From positions 3,454,501 through 3,518,500 of the forward strand of contig NZ_JBBPBZ010000002.1 of the NCBI RefSeq assembly GCF_038070105.1: 64,000 nt of DNA, read 5' to 3'. The DNA is from Methylocystis sp. IM3 (GTDB lineage Bacteria > Pseudomonadota > Alphaproteobacteria > Rhizobiales > Beijerinckiaceae). Below, piece after piece: positions 9,470 to 19,535 of the stretch. Each line of letters opens with the position of its first letter. Within the stretch, counting starts at the first letter, position 1. The notes under the pieces are model-generated. The model worked only from the letters and a program-made list of their open reading frames with translations, had not been told where the DNA came from and searched no databases. The position numbers and the translations under genes are program-made.

Positions 9470-10216
9470 TCAGATCCAAGCGGACAATGCCTTTTCAACC
9501 GCTTCTCTTGGCCAGAGACCGACATAACGCGGGAAGTCCACACCAAATTTGTAATCCTTCAAGTAACTTGTCGCAGGCGGCAGGTTAATCGGAGGTCGTT
9601 CGAGATCGAGGTAGCGAAACCCACCGGTAGCGACATCAAGGTTACGATGCCATCGCGCTCTGTGCGTGGTTAGCAGGACATAGGGTATCTGCGAAGAAAG
9701 GTAATTCAGAAGTGCTTTCCGGATATCGTCGAACGAAAGATGAAAAAGGCAATCGCGGCAATGCCAGACGTCGACAGGTGGAAAAGGATCGTCACATATA
9801 TCGAAGATTTTTACTTCGAGTCCCGGGTGGCGATGACGCGCTCTCTCCACAACACTCGCTGAAATGTCTCCCCCAACATAACTTATTCCCGTGGTCATTA
9901 TGACATCTGGCATCCAGTTCAAGTCGCCACACGGCGCATCGAACATGCTTTTGAAGTCTCGAGATCTAATTAACTCTTGCAATTCGCGGCAGTAATTTTC
10001 CGTAAAGGCTCTTTCACTTCCAAGACCGCTATGGCTCTGTTGAGAGCCCCAGTAATTGGTGGCGAAAATGCGGTCGAATACGGCTTGGCGCGAAACCGGC
10101 CCCTGCGAAAGCGGATTGGGGAAGGCTCGGGCGAAAGGGTTAATTCCAAATGGCCGACCGATCTTGTTGATCAGTCGGCGCGTCATTAACCCGATACCAT
10201 TTTGTTCCTCACGCAT
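9470..10216 (-). CDS. Class I SAM-dependent methyltransferase
   Basis: A 248-residue protein with motif I near FDAPCGDLNWM, then YVGGDISASVVERAR, and DVWHCRDCLFHLSFDDI as the motif II region. Small proteins with this FDAPCGD signature are common in polysaccharide loci and annotated as methyltransferases. The ATG at 10216 has an AGGAT about 9 nt upstream; an in-frame TTG at 10303 would add 29 residues with no homology, and an ATG at 10186 is also possible. It is separated from the upstream GT4 gene by about 130 nt. Confidence 0.8.
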   Translation of the reverse strand: MREEQNGIGLMTRRLINKIGRPFGINPFARAFPNPLSQGPVSRQAVFDRIFATNYWGSQQSHSGLGSERAFTENYCRELQELIRSRDFKSMFDAPCGDLNWMPDVIMTTGISYVGGDISASVVERARHRHPGLEVKIFDICDDPFPPVDVWHCRDCLFHLSFDDIRKALLNYLSSQIPYVLLTTHRARWHRNLDVATGGFRYLDLERPPINLPPATSYLKDYKFGVDFPRYVGLWPREAVEKALSAWI

Positions 10217-10343
10217 GGGAGATGATCCTGACCCTGATAGCACGTTTGCCGGGATGTTATTCTGCGGATGCAGATACGATGCAAGGGCGACATTACACGT
10301 CAAATCCGCCTCCCCGCCAGCATCCTGCCGGACTCGACCCGAA

Positions 10344-11618
10344 TTAGGAATTACCTAGATCCTGAGATCTGGAAAGGCTCTCGATTAGAGCAAGCCAGGA
10401 CTTCCCCGTATTGTTTATGTCGAACCTAATTACGGCTGCCATTCGCTCCTCGGGTGTACGCCTTGGGCGTGGATTCGCCAGCCGCGGCAAGAGCGAACTA
10501 AGCCAGATTCCCATTGCTCCAGGGTCGCCGACGGGCGGCAGCAACAGACCATGCTCCAATTCGACCGGGGCGGGGGTATTCTTCATAGAGACCATATTGT
10601 CTCGAGCACCCGCAAGTATCGAACGCGGGCCCCAAGGACAGTCAGCAGAAATGACATCTATCCCTGAGGCCAGCGCTTCGATCAACACGTTAGGCAAACC
10701 CTCGTTTCGGGATGTGAACGCGAACACCGAGCCAACACGCATGTAACGAACCGGATTCGGTTTGAACCCAGCAAAGATGACATCCGCGGAAGCGTTTGGG
10801 GAATGCGATGTCCGGAGCCCAAGGGCCATGGCGCGCCCCTGGAGTTCCTCTCGAATTGGTCCGTCACCTACGATAAGCAGCCTACTCCTTGGAACATCGG
10901 CCTTGACCCTTGAAAATAGGTCGATCAAGAAGCGGAGGCCCTTGCCGTTATCCAAACGGCTACAGGAGACAATCGTCGGGAAGTGAGAGAACTCCTCATA
11001 TTCGGGCTCTATTATCTGATCGGCGCTGCTTACGAGTTCCTCGGCGTCGATGTAGCCTTCGATTGGGACAATTCGTCTCTCAATCGATTTCGGCCGGCCT
11101 TCGGCAATCTCGTCGCCAACGCCGGACGAAGCCGGAACAATGCAAGTTGCAGCACGATAGATCAGGGGGTCGAAGACACCTTGCCACACCACGCGATTTA
11201 GGAAGGAGATGTTAAGATTGTAGCGCTTGGACCCCCGCTCGGAGACAATTGACGGCGTTCCGACGCTAGATAACAGCGCATTTAATAAATTCGGTCCGGA
11301 ATGAAAACTGATCGCAATGTCGCTTTGACGCTTCAGCGCGCGGAAATTACGCAAACGTTGGAGCCACCGTGCGATCCATCCGCGCTTGCCATCGTCTAGA
11401 ATAACTACCGGACAATGCGTTGGTTCAGGGGCGTGGGAATAGTCCGCGCCTCCGTAACCGCTGGTGAATAACGTAACTGTCGTATCGTGATAGCGTGAAA
11501 GGAAATTGGCCAGCCGAATAAAGGATTTTTCAGAGCCGCCATATCCTATTTGTGGCCCAAGCAATATGATCCGGCGACGTACTGGAGGTCCGCTTTCAGG
11601 TAACTCTCCCAAAATCAT
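10344..11618 (-). CDS. Glycosyltransferase family 4
   Basis: A 424-residue GT-B enzyme. Its N-terminus has the acceptor-side motif GPQIGYGGSEKSFIRLA, and the C-terminal donor site reads SRNEGLPNVLIEALASGIDVIS, an E-x7-E variant. The ATG at 11618 overlaps the asnB stop as ATGA, so translation is probably coupled; a GTG at 11651 would add 11 residues. The gene likely adds one sugar of the repeat unit. CPWGPRSIL near the donor site resembles the CPSGPREIL of galactosyl and GalNAc transferases, hinting at such a donor, without certainty. Confidence 0.85.
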   Translation of the reverse strand: MILGELPESGPPVRRRIILLGPQIGYGGSEKSFIRLANFLSRYHDTTVTLFTSGYGGADYSHAPEPTHCPVVILDDGKRGWIARWLQRLRNFRALKRQSDIAISFHSGPNLLNALLSSVGTPSIVSERGSKRYNLNISFLNRVVWQGVFDPLIYRAATCIVPASSGVGDEIAEGRPKSIERRIVPIEGYIDAEELVSSADQIIEPEYEEFSHFPTIVSCSRLDNGKGLRFLIDLFSRVKADVPRSRLLIVGDGPIREELQGRAMALGLRTSHSPNASADVIFAGFKPNPVRYMRVGSVFAFTSRNEGLPNVLIEALASGIDVISADCPWGPRSILAGARDNMVSMKNTPAPVELEHGLLLPPVGDPGAMGIWLSSLLPRLANPRPRRTPEERMAAVIRFDINNTGKSWLALIESLSRSQDLGNS

Positions 11619-13552
11619 GCCGCCAAATCTCCAGGTTCTTTCATTTCCCACTTATCCGCCTTGAGCCACATTTGGAAAGCTAAAAGGGACCATATCATCA
11701 ACTGGCTTGATTTGCCACGAACGAAATAATCGTGTTTTGCATCCTCTACGGCTTGAACATTCAGAACTCCCTGGTCCGATATCGACTGACGATCCAACAA
11801 ATCTAAAGCCCATGAGCGCAACGGACCACGCAGCCATCTGTCAATGGGCAGGCTGAAACCTTGTTTCGGCCGGTCCACTAAACGTCGGGGAATGATTTTG
11901 TAGAGCGCTTCACGCAAAACCCATTTATTGACGTCGCCGCGCATCATCAAGCTGCTATCCAGCCGGCAGCTCAGTTCGAAGACCTCTGGGTCGAGAAAAG
12001 GCATGCGCCCCTCCAAGCTGTTTCGCATGGAAGCTCGGTCAACTTTCACCAACAAGTCCGATGGTAGATAGTTAACAATATCCAGGTAACGAAGCTGACC
12101 TAATGGGTCCAGCCATCCGAGATTCGTAGGGATTGTCGAACCGGCTCGCCTGTCGCCATCCATGAGGACAAGATCTGGAGGCGCCGTTGAGCGAATAGAA
12201 TTTTCATGGAGATCCATCAATGAATCTGCACGGAGCTTCTGCGAGATACGCTCCAGCTTGAACTGGATCGAACTAGCGATTTTTGGGCATTCGACATGCT
12301 TCTGGAAATCATCGCCCCACTCCGAAACATTGGATAGGGTTCTCGCCAATGCACGACGTGCTGGCAGGAGGCGTATCCAATTCCATTGTTTCTGAACGGA
12401 CGCATAACGAGGATAACCTCCAAATAACTCGTCTCCACCATCGCCAGTAATTACAACCGTAACATGCTCGCTCGTTATTTTGCTGACGAGATAGGTCGGG
12501 ATTAGCGAGGCGTCCGCAAATGGTTCATCGGTGAACTCTCCGAGAGTGGGGATCACCTTGAGTAATTCCTCCGATGTCACGTATTCGCTGTGATGGTCCG
12601 TTCCGAGATAATGTGCTACTGCAGCCGCATGAGGAGCCTCGTCGAATGCGATATCGTCTACGCCAATACTGAATGTTTTCAGACGTTGCCCCGAAGCGCG
12701 TTGTGTCAGAGCGGCGAGGATCGAGGAATCGATCCCGCCTGATAGGAAAAGCCCTAGCGGCACGTCTGAAGCCAACCGCAATCGGCATGCCCTGTCTAAT
12801 GCGGCGTTAATTGCTTCAATTGCCGTTCCCGCGTCGCTTATCCGGTTTTCAAGCCCCCGCTGAAAGACCTCAACCGCAGACCAGTAAGGACGAGGAACCC
12901 CTGGAGCGCCGCTTTTCCATGTTAGGCTGGAACCAGGCGCCAATTTGGAAACATTGCAATATATCGAGCAGTCCTCAGGTACATACCCGTACAGAAAATA
13001 CTCGCTTAGCGCCGAACGGTTTAGATCAAGGTCGATGTCGCCAGCCGCCTTAAAGCAGGAAAGTTCCGAAGCAAAGCCGAAACTTGTGTCGCTCTGGATG
13101 TAATACAGAGGCTTTTCCCCGAATCTGTCCCGAGCGATCGAAAGCGATCTCGCGCTACGATCCCACAATCCTAACGCAAACATTCCGTTCAGCTTAGGCA
13201 GCGTCTCAGCAAGGCCATAGAATGCGATGTATTCGAGAAGCGTTTCAGTGTCTGAATGTCCACGCCATTGAATGTTTGTTGCCTGATCGAGGTGGGATCG
13301 GAGTTCGCCTGCGTTGTAAATCTCACCGTTGAACGAGAGCACATACCGACCACACTGTGAGATCATGGGCTGGCGTCCTGCCGCTGTCAGATCAACGACA
13401 GCCAGTCGTGTGTGGCCTATTGCGATTCCATCGTCGGCCCAAAGGCCAACGGCGTCGGGACCTCGGTCGCGCACGGGTTGAAGCATCCTCCGGACTCGCG
13501 ACTGCAAAGCGCTCGTTTCGAGATTCGCTGAAAAACCAACAATACCACACAT
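11615..13552 (-). CDS. asnB: Asparagine synthase (glutamine-hydrolysing)-type amidotransferase
   Basis: A 645-residue two-domain enzyme. The N-terminal class II glutaminase starts MCGIVGFSA with the Cys2 nucleophile and carries RLAVVDL and SFNGEIYN. The synthetase domain has the pyrophosphatase loop SGGIDSS and the DGGDELFGGYPRY motif. Homologues in polysaccharide clusters may amidate a sugar uronic acid rather than aspartate, which fits the uronate-producing dehydrogenase in the same cluster. AAGGAG lies about 11 nt before the start. The stop overlaps the next GT4 gene. General family is certain; substrate is inference. Confidence 0.9.
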   Translation of the reverse strand: MCGIVGFSANLETSALQSRVRRMLQPVRDRGPDAVGLWADDGIAIGHTRLAVVDLTAAGRQPMISQCGRYVLSFNGEIYNAGELRSHLDQATNIQWRGHSDTETLLEYIAFYGLAETLPKLNGMFALGLWDRSARSLSIARDRFGEKPLYYIQSDTSFGFASELSCFKAAGDIDLDLNRSALSEYFLYGYVPEDCSIYCNVSKLAPGSSLTWKSGAPGVPRPYWSAVEVFQRGLENRISDAGTAIEAINAALDRACRLRLASDVPLGLFLSGGIDSSILAALTQRASGQRLKTFSIGVDDIAFDEAPHAAAVAHYLGTDHHSEYVTSEELLKVIPTLGEFTDEPFADASLIPTYLVSKITSEHVTVVITGDGGDELFGGYPRYASVQKQWNWIRLLPARRALARTLSNVSEWGDDFQKHVECPKIASSIQFKLERISQKLRADSLMDLHENSIRSTAPPDLVLMDGDRRAGSTIPTNLGWLDPLGQLRYLDIVNYLPSDLLVKVDRASMRNSLEGRMPFLDPEVFELSCRLDSSLMMRGDVNKWVLREALYKIIPRRLVDRPKQGFSLPIDRWLRGPLRSWALDLLDRQSISDQGVLNVQAVEDAKHDYFVRGKSSQLMIWSLLAFQMWLKADKWEMKEPGDLAA

Positions 13553-14350
13553 TACGCCGATATCTCCTTAGCAACCGCATTTCTCAAAAGCATTGACCGA
13601 GAGCCTTGCGTTGCTCTTAATTTTTGCGCCTGTTCTTTCACTCAGCTAGCCGGTTTCGAGTGCTTTCGGCGTTCGATGTGCCTAATCGCGCCTACAAGGC
13701 AGAGCCTTCTAGTCGCTTTATCGACGCTGCCTTGGAGGGGTAATCGATTGTGGGAATCTGGCGAGAATAGATCTACAAATGACAGGTGTAGCTTCGGTTC
13801 AGGTTTCTCGCAGCATGCCGGCGAGCCAGGCGCTTAACAGGCTTCTCATCGACGATTGCGGCATGCAAAGAGCGGCGTGCTTTCAATTTCTGCTGGATCC
13901 CCTGCCGCTACCGAGCCTGTTCTGCCTCTTCAGCATCTCAATCGCCCCAAGGGTAAATGAGCATACCGCGCCTTACGCAGTCACATTTAGCGTTCGATTG
14001 TTTTCGGCGTTTTTTTTGCGCCCGTGTAACGCGAGTCGATTGGGCTGGCCGCGTCCATGAAAACACGGGCGCCTTGATCTCCCACATACATCACTTGGAG
14101 CGATTCGAAGATGGGATGAAAAGCGCGTTACGCTCAGTCTCTCGGTTTTGTCATCCCGAACCGGCGTCGCGATCGAAAGCAGAGCCGAGATGCTGAAGAG
14201 AGGGGATTACCTCCTGCAAACAAGGCGTTCAAACAATACTGAAAAGGGCGGCCGCTTTTGGCGCCATGATGGAGTATCGCGCCGTAGACGAGGGGTCTGC
14301 TCTATCCGCGTTGTTGGACTGTTTGCGTGGTTCGCATCCACGCTCTCGCG
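13553..14350. other. Gap of 0.8 kb without a convincing gene
   Basis: Between asnB and the next glycosyltransferase. Short frames exist (for example 13779-14060 plus), but none has a ribosome site or family resemblance. The phrase GAGATGCTGAAGAG occurs twice in opposite orientations (about 13925-13940 minus, 14187-14200 plus), which could be a trace of a lost element. The asnB promoter should lie in the part next to 13552. Confidence 0.4.
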
Positions 14351-15589
14351 TTAGCAAATTGAACGATCCACTTCATCGTCTCTCACACTTGCCGATCGAG
14401 GGGCCCTATATAGCGTTAAATAGGAATCCAAACACTTATCCATGTCGAATTTTTGTAAAGCCTTAGCTGTATTGGCCCTTAATGTTTCGAACAGCGCTTT
14501 GTCTGAGGAGAGGCGTTTCAGCGCGATAGATACTTCGGCGCTCATTTCGTCGCATTCGCCAAGCTTGACTAAAAGACCGGCCGGATCGTCACCACTCCCA
14601 TCGATCATGTTACGCACTTCGCCGACATCCGTCGCCACAACAGGCTTATTGAGCAATAGGTACTCAATGACTACTGTGGGCAGACTCTCACTCGGGATCC
14701 GGCTGATCATACACCCCACGTCAAACCGGGCAATATAGCGAAGCGGATCTGCGACATTTCCCGCGAATATAATTCGGTCATCATCAACAATCTGACGAAC
14801 TTCAGTAAGGTAATCGCCATCCCCAACTAATATTAGCCAAGCATTCGGGAGATCGAGTTTTCGGAATGCGGATATTAATGCGTCCCAACCTTTCTCACGT
14901 CTTCCTCGACCCACCATGCCTATCACAAACGCATCATCAGGAACACGTGCAATTACTTCCGGCATGCTTCGGCGCCATTGCTGCTCTCGATTGGGGTAGC
15001 CATTATAAATTTTGGAAAAGCGATTTTCCGATGCTATCCGAGGAAATACTCGCTGAACCATGGAAATTTGCCGGTCAGTGATACAGACGACGTGACTGAC
15101 AGAATTCTCTATTTTGTGCACAGCCCGGGTAAAATCTTGCAACCGCATTGCGCGGCTGTTGCCCGTATCTTCAATCGCAAGGTAATCCCCGTGAATCGTT
15201 GTGATCCATGGAATCGACAATGTCTCTGCTACATCCGCTACGACGAGGTCGGAAGCTAGAAGGTTTGAATGAACAACAGTAGCTCCGCGGGCGGCGAGAT
15301 ATTGCTTAAGGCAATGTGCTTGCAAGCTCCTTACTATCGAAAAACTCGATCCAAGCAGATAGAGGAGACCGTCAAATCTTGAGCATAACATGTATATTGT
15401 GGGCATGCCGAGTTGAATAAGTGTGACATTTGGAGCGAGAGCTGTGACTAATGCAGGGTCGATCTTGTCTGGGCGTAGCACGCATATGCTTACTTGCACA
15501 CCGCGGACTTGCAGTGCGGAAGCCACTCGAAGCACGAATGTTTCTGCACCACCCGTTACAAGGGTCTCTGTTACAAAAACAATTCGCAT
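14351..15589 (-). CDS. Glycosyltransferase family 4
   Basis: A 412-residue GT4 enzyme beginning MRIVFVTETLVTGGAETFVL, the usual start of this family including the GGAE acceptor loop. The donor signature is SRIPSESLPTVVIEYLLLNKPVVATDVGE. The start at 15589 is preceded by GGAG at about 9 nt. An in-frame GTG at 15757 overlaps the stop of the FkbM gene as GTGA and would add 56 residues; the overlap suggests coupling but the extension resembles no GT domain. Gene order and strand place it in the same transcript as the FkbM gene. Confidence 0.85.
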   Translation of the reverse strand: MRIVFVTETLVTGGAETFVLRVASALQVRGVQVSICVLRPDKIDPALVTALAPNVTLIQLGMPTIYMLCSRFDGLLYLLGSSFSIVRSLQAHCLKQYLAARGATVVHSNLLASDLVVADVAETLSIPWITTIHGDYLAIEDTGNSRAMRLQDFTRAVHKIENSVSHVVCITDRQISMVQRVFPRIASENRFSKIYNGYPNREQQWRRSMPEVIARVPDDAFVIGMVGRGRREKGWDALISAFRKLDLPNAWLILVGDGDYLTEVRQIVDDDRIIFAGNVADPLRYIARFDVGCMISRIPSESLPTVVIEYLLLNKPVVATDVGEVRNMIDGSGDDPAGLLVKLGECDEMSAEVSIALKRLSSDKALFETLRANTAKALQKFDMDKCLDSYLTLYRAPRSASVRDDEVDRSIC

Positions 15590-15753
15590 CCGCACACTCC
15601 GCTGAGCCGTTCTTTGGCGCTGAGTCACGGATATAAATCCGAGCGTTTTATAAGTCCATCCAGAATTATCCCAGATCTGTGCGACCCACACTTCGGTTAG
15701 TGATTTTTCCGACAATTCCTGACAGAGGGAAAGAGAGTGCCGCTGCTTGTCAC

Positions 15754-16641
15754 TCACTTAAGGCAACTGGCCTGGGATTTTTCCTCCGGACACAACAGGA
15801 AATTTTGACCCCATTTTCCGATTGGCGGCGATAAAGCGGCTACTTCGATACACTTGCCTCCCTCATTTATTATAAAGAACTTGTAATTGAAGGGGCGCAT
15901 GATTTCCAAAACGCGCTGACCGATTTCCTCATTGTTGATTTCTGCTATTACTACTGGGCGGCTTTTCCTCAGGATATCTCCGAGCCCCGTTAGGACTTCG
16001 GGTTCGTGACCCTCTACGTCTAGCTTGACGAGTTGGACTTCAGATACTCCGTGCTCAGCGAGATAATCATCTAGTCGCACGGTCTTCACGATGGTGGCCC
16101 TGCTAATAGCAGAGGGATCGACAAGGACCTCATCAGAGAACGTTGAATTCACGGGATGTTCCCCGGCTCCAACGTAAAAGGTCGCGGTACCGTTGAAGTC
16201 AGAAAGGGCAGCCTGTTCCGCTCTTATATTGTAAGGGTTGAGGCTGGCATTGTAGAGCAACCGATTATAGATGGCTCCCACAGGCTCAAATGCGAAAATC
16301 ATGGCTTTTGGGTTGGCGGCTCCGGCAATCATGCTATACAAACCCGTATTCGCACCTCCGTCTACTATAACTGTAGCCTCCGCTGCAAAATTGCGCCAGA
16401 TCTCTATGCTGGTCTGCTCATAGGAGGACAACCCAAGCCAGAAGAGTCGGTTTTCATAGGCTGTTTCGTAGTGATTGAACTGAAATGAATTTCCGCAGTC
16501 TAGTTTAATTTCAAACGGTCCCTTGAAATAGAGATGCTGAAAAATGGCCTCCGGCAGTGGGAGTTTTCGGAGAAACTCGAATACAGTCTGCCTGCATTGC
16601 AGGCGTTCGTAGCCTGCTTTCAACTCGTTCTTTATAGCCAT
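15754..16641 (-). CDS. FkbM-family methyltransferase
   Basis: A 295-residue SAM-dependent methyltransferase. Residues 90-105 hold VIVDGGANTGLYSMIAG (motif I), followed by IFAFEPVGAIYNRL. VQLVKLDVEGHEPEVL near residue 200 is the family hallmark, and PVVIAEIN follows. FkbM proteins O-methylate sugars, polyketides or glycans. GGAG sits 7 nt upstream of the ATG. The stop meets a GTG of the following GT4 gene. Methylation of a sugar of the polysaccharide, perhaps as a cap, is a reasonable inference. Confidence 0.88.
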   Translation of the reverse strand: MAIKNELKAGYERLQCRQTVFEFLRKLPLPEAIFQHLYFKGPFEIKLDCGNSFQFNHYETAYENRLFWLGLSSYEQTSIEIWRNFAAEATVIVDGGANTGLYSMIAGAANPKAMIFAFEPVGAIYNRLLYNASLNPYNIRAEQAALSDFNGTATFYVGAGEHPVNSTFSDEVLVDPSAISRATIVKTVRLDDYLAEHGVSEVQLVKLDVEGHEPEVLTGLGDILRKSRPVVIAEINNEEIGQRVLEIMRPFNYKFFIINEGGKCIEVAALSPPIGKWGQNFLLCPEEKSQASCLK

Positions 16642-16740
16642 ACAACTTCTCCCCGAATCCTCGCCGAAAACGCTATGATGCTGCTTTTGCTGGGAAGATG
16701 CGATTGGTGATTTATTCTTTCGGAATTGGGCAATCGTGTC

Positions 16741-17709
16741 TTAAAAACGCTTTTTGGCTATACGCCGACGCAACAAATCTATGAAAAATCTTGGGTGAAT
16801 TTTCGCCAAGAGTCGCGCCGCCTCGCGGTAATTTCCTGCGGCAAGCTCGTGACGAAACAACAAGTATCGAGCTGGACTTGCGAAACTCGAGAAAATGCGC
16901 GGGTTGAGGCCGAAACTTTCGACGGCGGAACCATAGGCGTCGATCATCCGACGTAAATAATTGACCTTGAGAGCACTCGTTTGCGTCGCTAGACGAGTAG
17001 TCCAACTGCCATCGAAGCCCAAGCGGTAGACGATTGTATCAATGGGTAGGTAGAGCGCCCCGTTTGGCGTAGCCCCGCGCAAAAACATGAATAGATCGCC
17101 TACCGGAGCAGTTCTGAACCATAGCGGCATTTCGTGCAATCTCTCTGCGCGCCAGATCAAGGAAGCTGTAGGGACCAAGATGCCCTCTCGCTTCAGAATC
17201 TCACTAAGGGGAACAACACGAACTGTTACGCCATAATCCCAGCTTGGTCGTAGCGAACCGTCTGGCGATAGTATTGTTCCTTGTGTAAAGCAGACGCCAA
17301 CTTCCTGATACTTCTCCATTTCTGCGATTTGATGAACTAGCTTATGCGGATCAGTCCAAAAATCATCCCCTTCACAAATCGCTATATATTTGCCTCGACA
17401 TTTTTCAATTGCACGCAAAACATTGGGTATCATCCCGATATTCGTTGGGCCATGTATGACCCGGATTATCGCAGGATTCTCGCGATGCGCTGCCAGTGCG
17501 ACTTCAAACGTATCGTCCGTTGAATGATCCTCTGCTAGTATAATTTCGATTGTGAACGGCGCAATCTGGTTTACTATACTTTTGATAGCCTGCTGCAGAT
17601 ATGCTTCGTGGTTATACGCAAGAACAATGACGCTCACCAAGGGATGCCGCACGAGCCTCGTGGCGTCAGATGTCTCAAAGATGATTTCATCGCATTCAGG
17701 TCGCATCAT
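16741..17709 (-). CDS. Glycosyltransferase family 2
   Basis: A 322-residue GT-A enzyme. It begins with LVSVIVLAYNHEAYLQQAIKSI, followed by EIILAEDHSTDDTFE and CEGDDFW, where the DD pair is the metal and nucleotide site. The combination YNHE, EDHSTD and EGDD is typical of polysaccharide GT2 proteins that add one residue rather than processive synthases; there are no membrane helices. Two ATGs (17709 and 17706) are possible and no strong ribosome site is visible. It lies about 100 nt upstream of the FkbM gene. Confidence 0.87.
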   Translation of the reverse strand: MMRPECDEIIFETSDATRLVRHPLVSVIVLAYNHEAYLQQAIKSIVNQIAPFTIEIILAEDHSTDDTFEVALAAHRENPAIIRVIHGPTNIGMIPNVLRAIEKCRGKYIAICEGDDFWTDPHKLVHQIAEMEKYQEVGVCFTQGTILSPDGSLRPSWDYGVTVRVVPLSEILKREGILVPTASLIWRAERLHEMPLWFRTAPVGDLFMFLRGATPNGALYLPIDTIVYRLGFDGSWTTRLATQTSALKVNYLRRMIDAYGSAVESFGLNPRIFSSFASPARYLLFRHELAAGNYREAARLLAKIHPRFFIDLLRRRIAKKRF

Positions 17710-17840
17710 ATCTGCGCAAGTTGGAAAGTTCGGGGTCGGACGAACGGCAACGGGGTCGTATGGCTTCCATCCATAACTCTTGGTGTGCGGAGCGCGCCTG
17801 ATCTGCCGAAGAAGCTATGATCGTGCCCAGGCTCCGATCT

Positions 17841-18422
17841 TTAAGGACCTCTACGGCCTGCTTTAGCCGCCAAAAATTGTCGTTCAATATCCAGCAGATC
17901 ACGGGAGCGCTCCTTGATCCGTCGGGCCGGATTCCCGGCATAGATGCCGAACGCCTCGCAATCTCTCTTTATCAAAGTCAATGCGCCCACGGCTACGCCC
18001 TCTTCCAATGTAACCCCCGGCAGAATGACGCTACCGCTACCGACGATGACGTGTCTGCCAAGGAGGACGTCTGCGTTTGTGACTCGCGTATATGCGCTCG
18101 GCACTGTCGGGTTGGTCATTGCGGCTCCTGAATAATCGTCATTGCTCGAATAGATAGCGACACGCGACGATATATTGCAGAAATCGCCCAAGGCGATTTT
18201 TCCGGCGCCTATCAATGAAGAAAAAACTGCAATGTGAACATGCTGTCCTATGAGGATGCCTCCTCTCCCGGCGGAGAGGACACAATAGTCGTCAATCCGA
18301 ATATCATCGCCTAGGGAAATTTTCCCAGCGTTATAAAAGGAAGCCTTTTCTGAAATCTGCAGGTTCTCACCGAGAGACGCAAAGCCTATCTGCTCCAACG
18401 CGTCCCTGCTGAGCATAGCCAT
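17841..18422 (-). CDS. Hexapeptide-repeat O/N-acyltransferase (WbbJ/NeuD type)
   Basis: A 193-residue left-handed beta-helix protein. Imperfect hexapeptide turns run from about residue 40 to 165 (ISLGDDIRIDDYCVLSAG, GKIALGDFCNISS, LGRHVIVGSGSVILPG, VTLEEGVAVGALTLI). The C-terminal GIYAGNPARRIKER is the usual acetyl-CoA site of sugar acetyltransferases. It starts 3 nt after the aminotransferase stop, so the two are surely co-expressed. Acetylation of the amino sugar made by that aminotransferase is the most economical reading, although O-acetylation is also possible. Confidence 0.87.
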   Translation of the reverse strand: MAMLSRDALEQIGFASLGENLQISEKASFYNAGKISLGDDIRIDDYCVLSAGRGGILIGQHVHIAVFSSLIGAGKIALGDFCNISSRVAIYSSNDDYSGAAMTNPTVPSAYTRVTNADVLLGRHVIVGSGSVILPGVTLEEGVAVGALTLIKRDCEAFGIYAGNPARRIKERSRDLLDIERQFLAAKAGRRGP

Positions 18423-18425
18423 TTT

Positions 18426-19535
18426 TCAAGCTTCTCGGATGATTTCAATCACGCGCTGCTGCTCATCGGCACGCAAGGCCGGGTATATTGGGAGACAAAG
18501 GACCTTATCTGAGGCCTCGGCCGCAACTGATAGATTCCCTCGCTGCGCAGATGGCAGTCCGCGATACATTGGAAAATCCGAAATGAGGGGGTAAAAATAG
18601 CGACGCGCATAAATACCATTTTCTTTTAGCTTGTCGTATAAAGCATCACGTTGCAACGGGTAGCGGTCGGGTTCGACTAGAACTGGAAAATAAGCATAAT
18701 TGGCGATTTTTTCACCCGAGTCATTGAGACACCGTATCCCGCTTACATCTGCCAATTGTGTGCGATATTGATTCGCTATTTCTTGTCGACGAGCCAAGGC
18801 TTCGTCAATGTGCTGGAGCTGTAACAAACCCAAGGCAGCGTTGAACTCACTCATTTTTGCATTAATTCCAGGCGCAACCACGGTAACTTCGTCTGCGAAC
18901 CCGAAGTTTTTCAGATAATCTATCCGTTGCTTCGTCTTCGCGTCGGGGCAAATGATAGCGCCGCCTTCGAAGGTGTTGAATACCTTGGTGGCATGGAATG
19001 ACAGCACGGAGAGATCGCCGTGGTCTAATATACTCCCACGTTCGTCTTGGACGCCGAAGGCATGAGCGCCATCGTAGATGACCCTTAGATTATAATTATC
19101 TGCAATCTTCTGAATTGCTGTCACATCGCACGGATGGCCGTAACAATGAACCGGCAATATAGCGGTCGTATGTGGCGTTATAGCCGCTTCTATACGACGC
19201 GGATCGATATTGAGTGTTTCGGGATCAACATCCACAAAAACGGGCTTGATGCCGTTCCACAGAAGCGAATGAGCGGTTGCGACAAATGAATAGGGGGTTG
19301 TAATCACCTCGCCGCTGATACGCAACGATTGAAGCGCAGAAACCAGTGCAAGCGTGCCGTTAGAAAACAAAGAGATATATCTGACGCCGAGATATTCGCA
19401 CAAGGCGCTTTCGAGCTTCTGGTGGTAGGGACCGCCGTTAGTAAGGACCTTATTTTCCCAGATCTCCCGCAAATAAGGGATGAATTCCTCGAGGGGAGGG
19501 AGGTAAGGCTGCGTGACGTAGATTGGCTTTTTCAT
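18426..19535 (-). CDS. DegT/DnrJ/EryC1/StrS-family sugar aminotransferase
   Basis: A 369-residue PLP enzyme of the nucleotide-sugar aminotransferase family. The catalytic Lys lies in [16 protein letters not shown], and the substrate end starts [18 protein letters not shown], as in VioA/FdtB-like enzymes. The ATG at 19535 overlaps the upstream epimerase stop as ATGA; an upstream in-frame start at 19601 lies inside that gene and is unlikely. It transfers an amino group from glutamate to a keto-sugar. No 4,6-dehydratase or ketoisomerase gene is in the window, so the keto-sugar donor must come from elsewhere. Confidence 0.9.
   Translation of the reverse strand: MKKPIYVTQPYLPPLEEFIPYLREIWENKVLTNGGPYHQKLESALCEYLGVRYISLFSNGTLALVSALQSLRISGEVITTPYSFVATAHSLLWNGIKPVFVDVDPETLNIDPRRIEAAITPHTTAILPVHCYGHPCDVTAIQKIADNYNLRVIYDGAHAFGVQDERGSILDHGDLSVLSFHATKVFNTFEGGAIICPDAKTKQRIDYLKNFGFADEVTVVAPGINAKMSEFNAALGLLQLQHIDEALARRQEIANQYRTQLADVSGIRCLNDSGEKIANYAYFPVLVEPDRYPLQRDALYDKLKENGIYARRYFYPLISDFPMYRGLPSAQRGNLSVAAEASDKVLCLPIYPALRADEQQRVIEIIREA

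Noticed and set aside
15590..15757. 56-residue N-terminal extension of the GT4 protein from a GTG overlapping the FkbM stop
   Set aside because: The GTGA overlap is attractive, but the extension has no GT homology and an ATG with a ribosome site starts exactly at the family's N-terminus.
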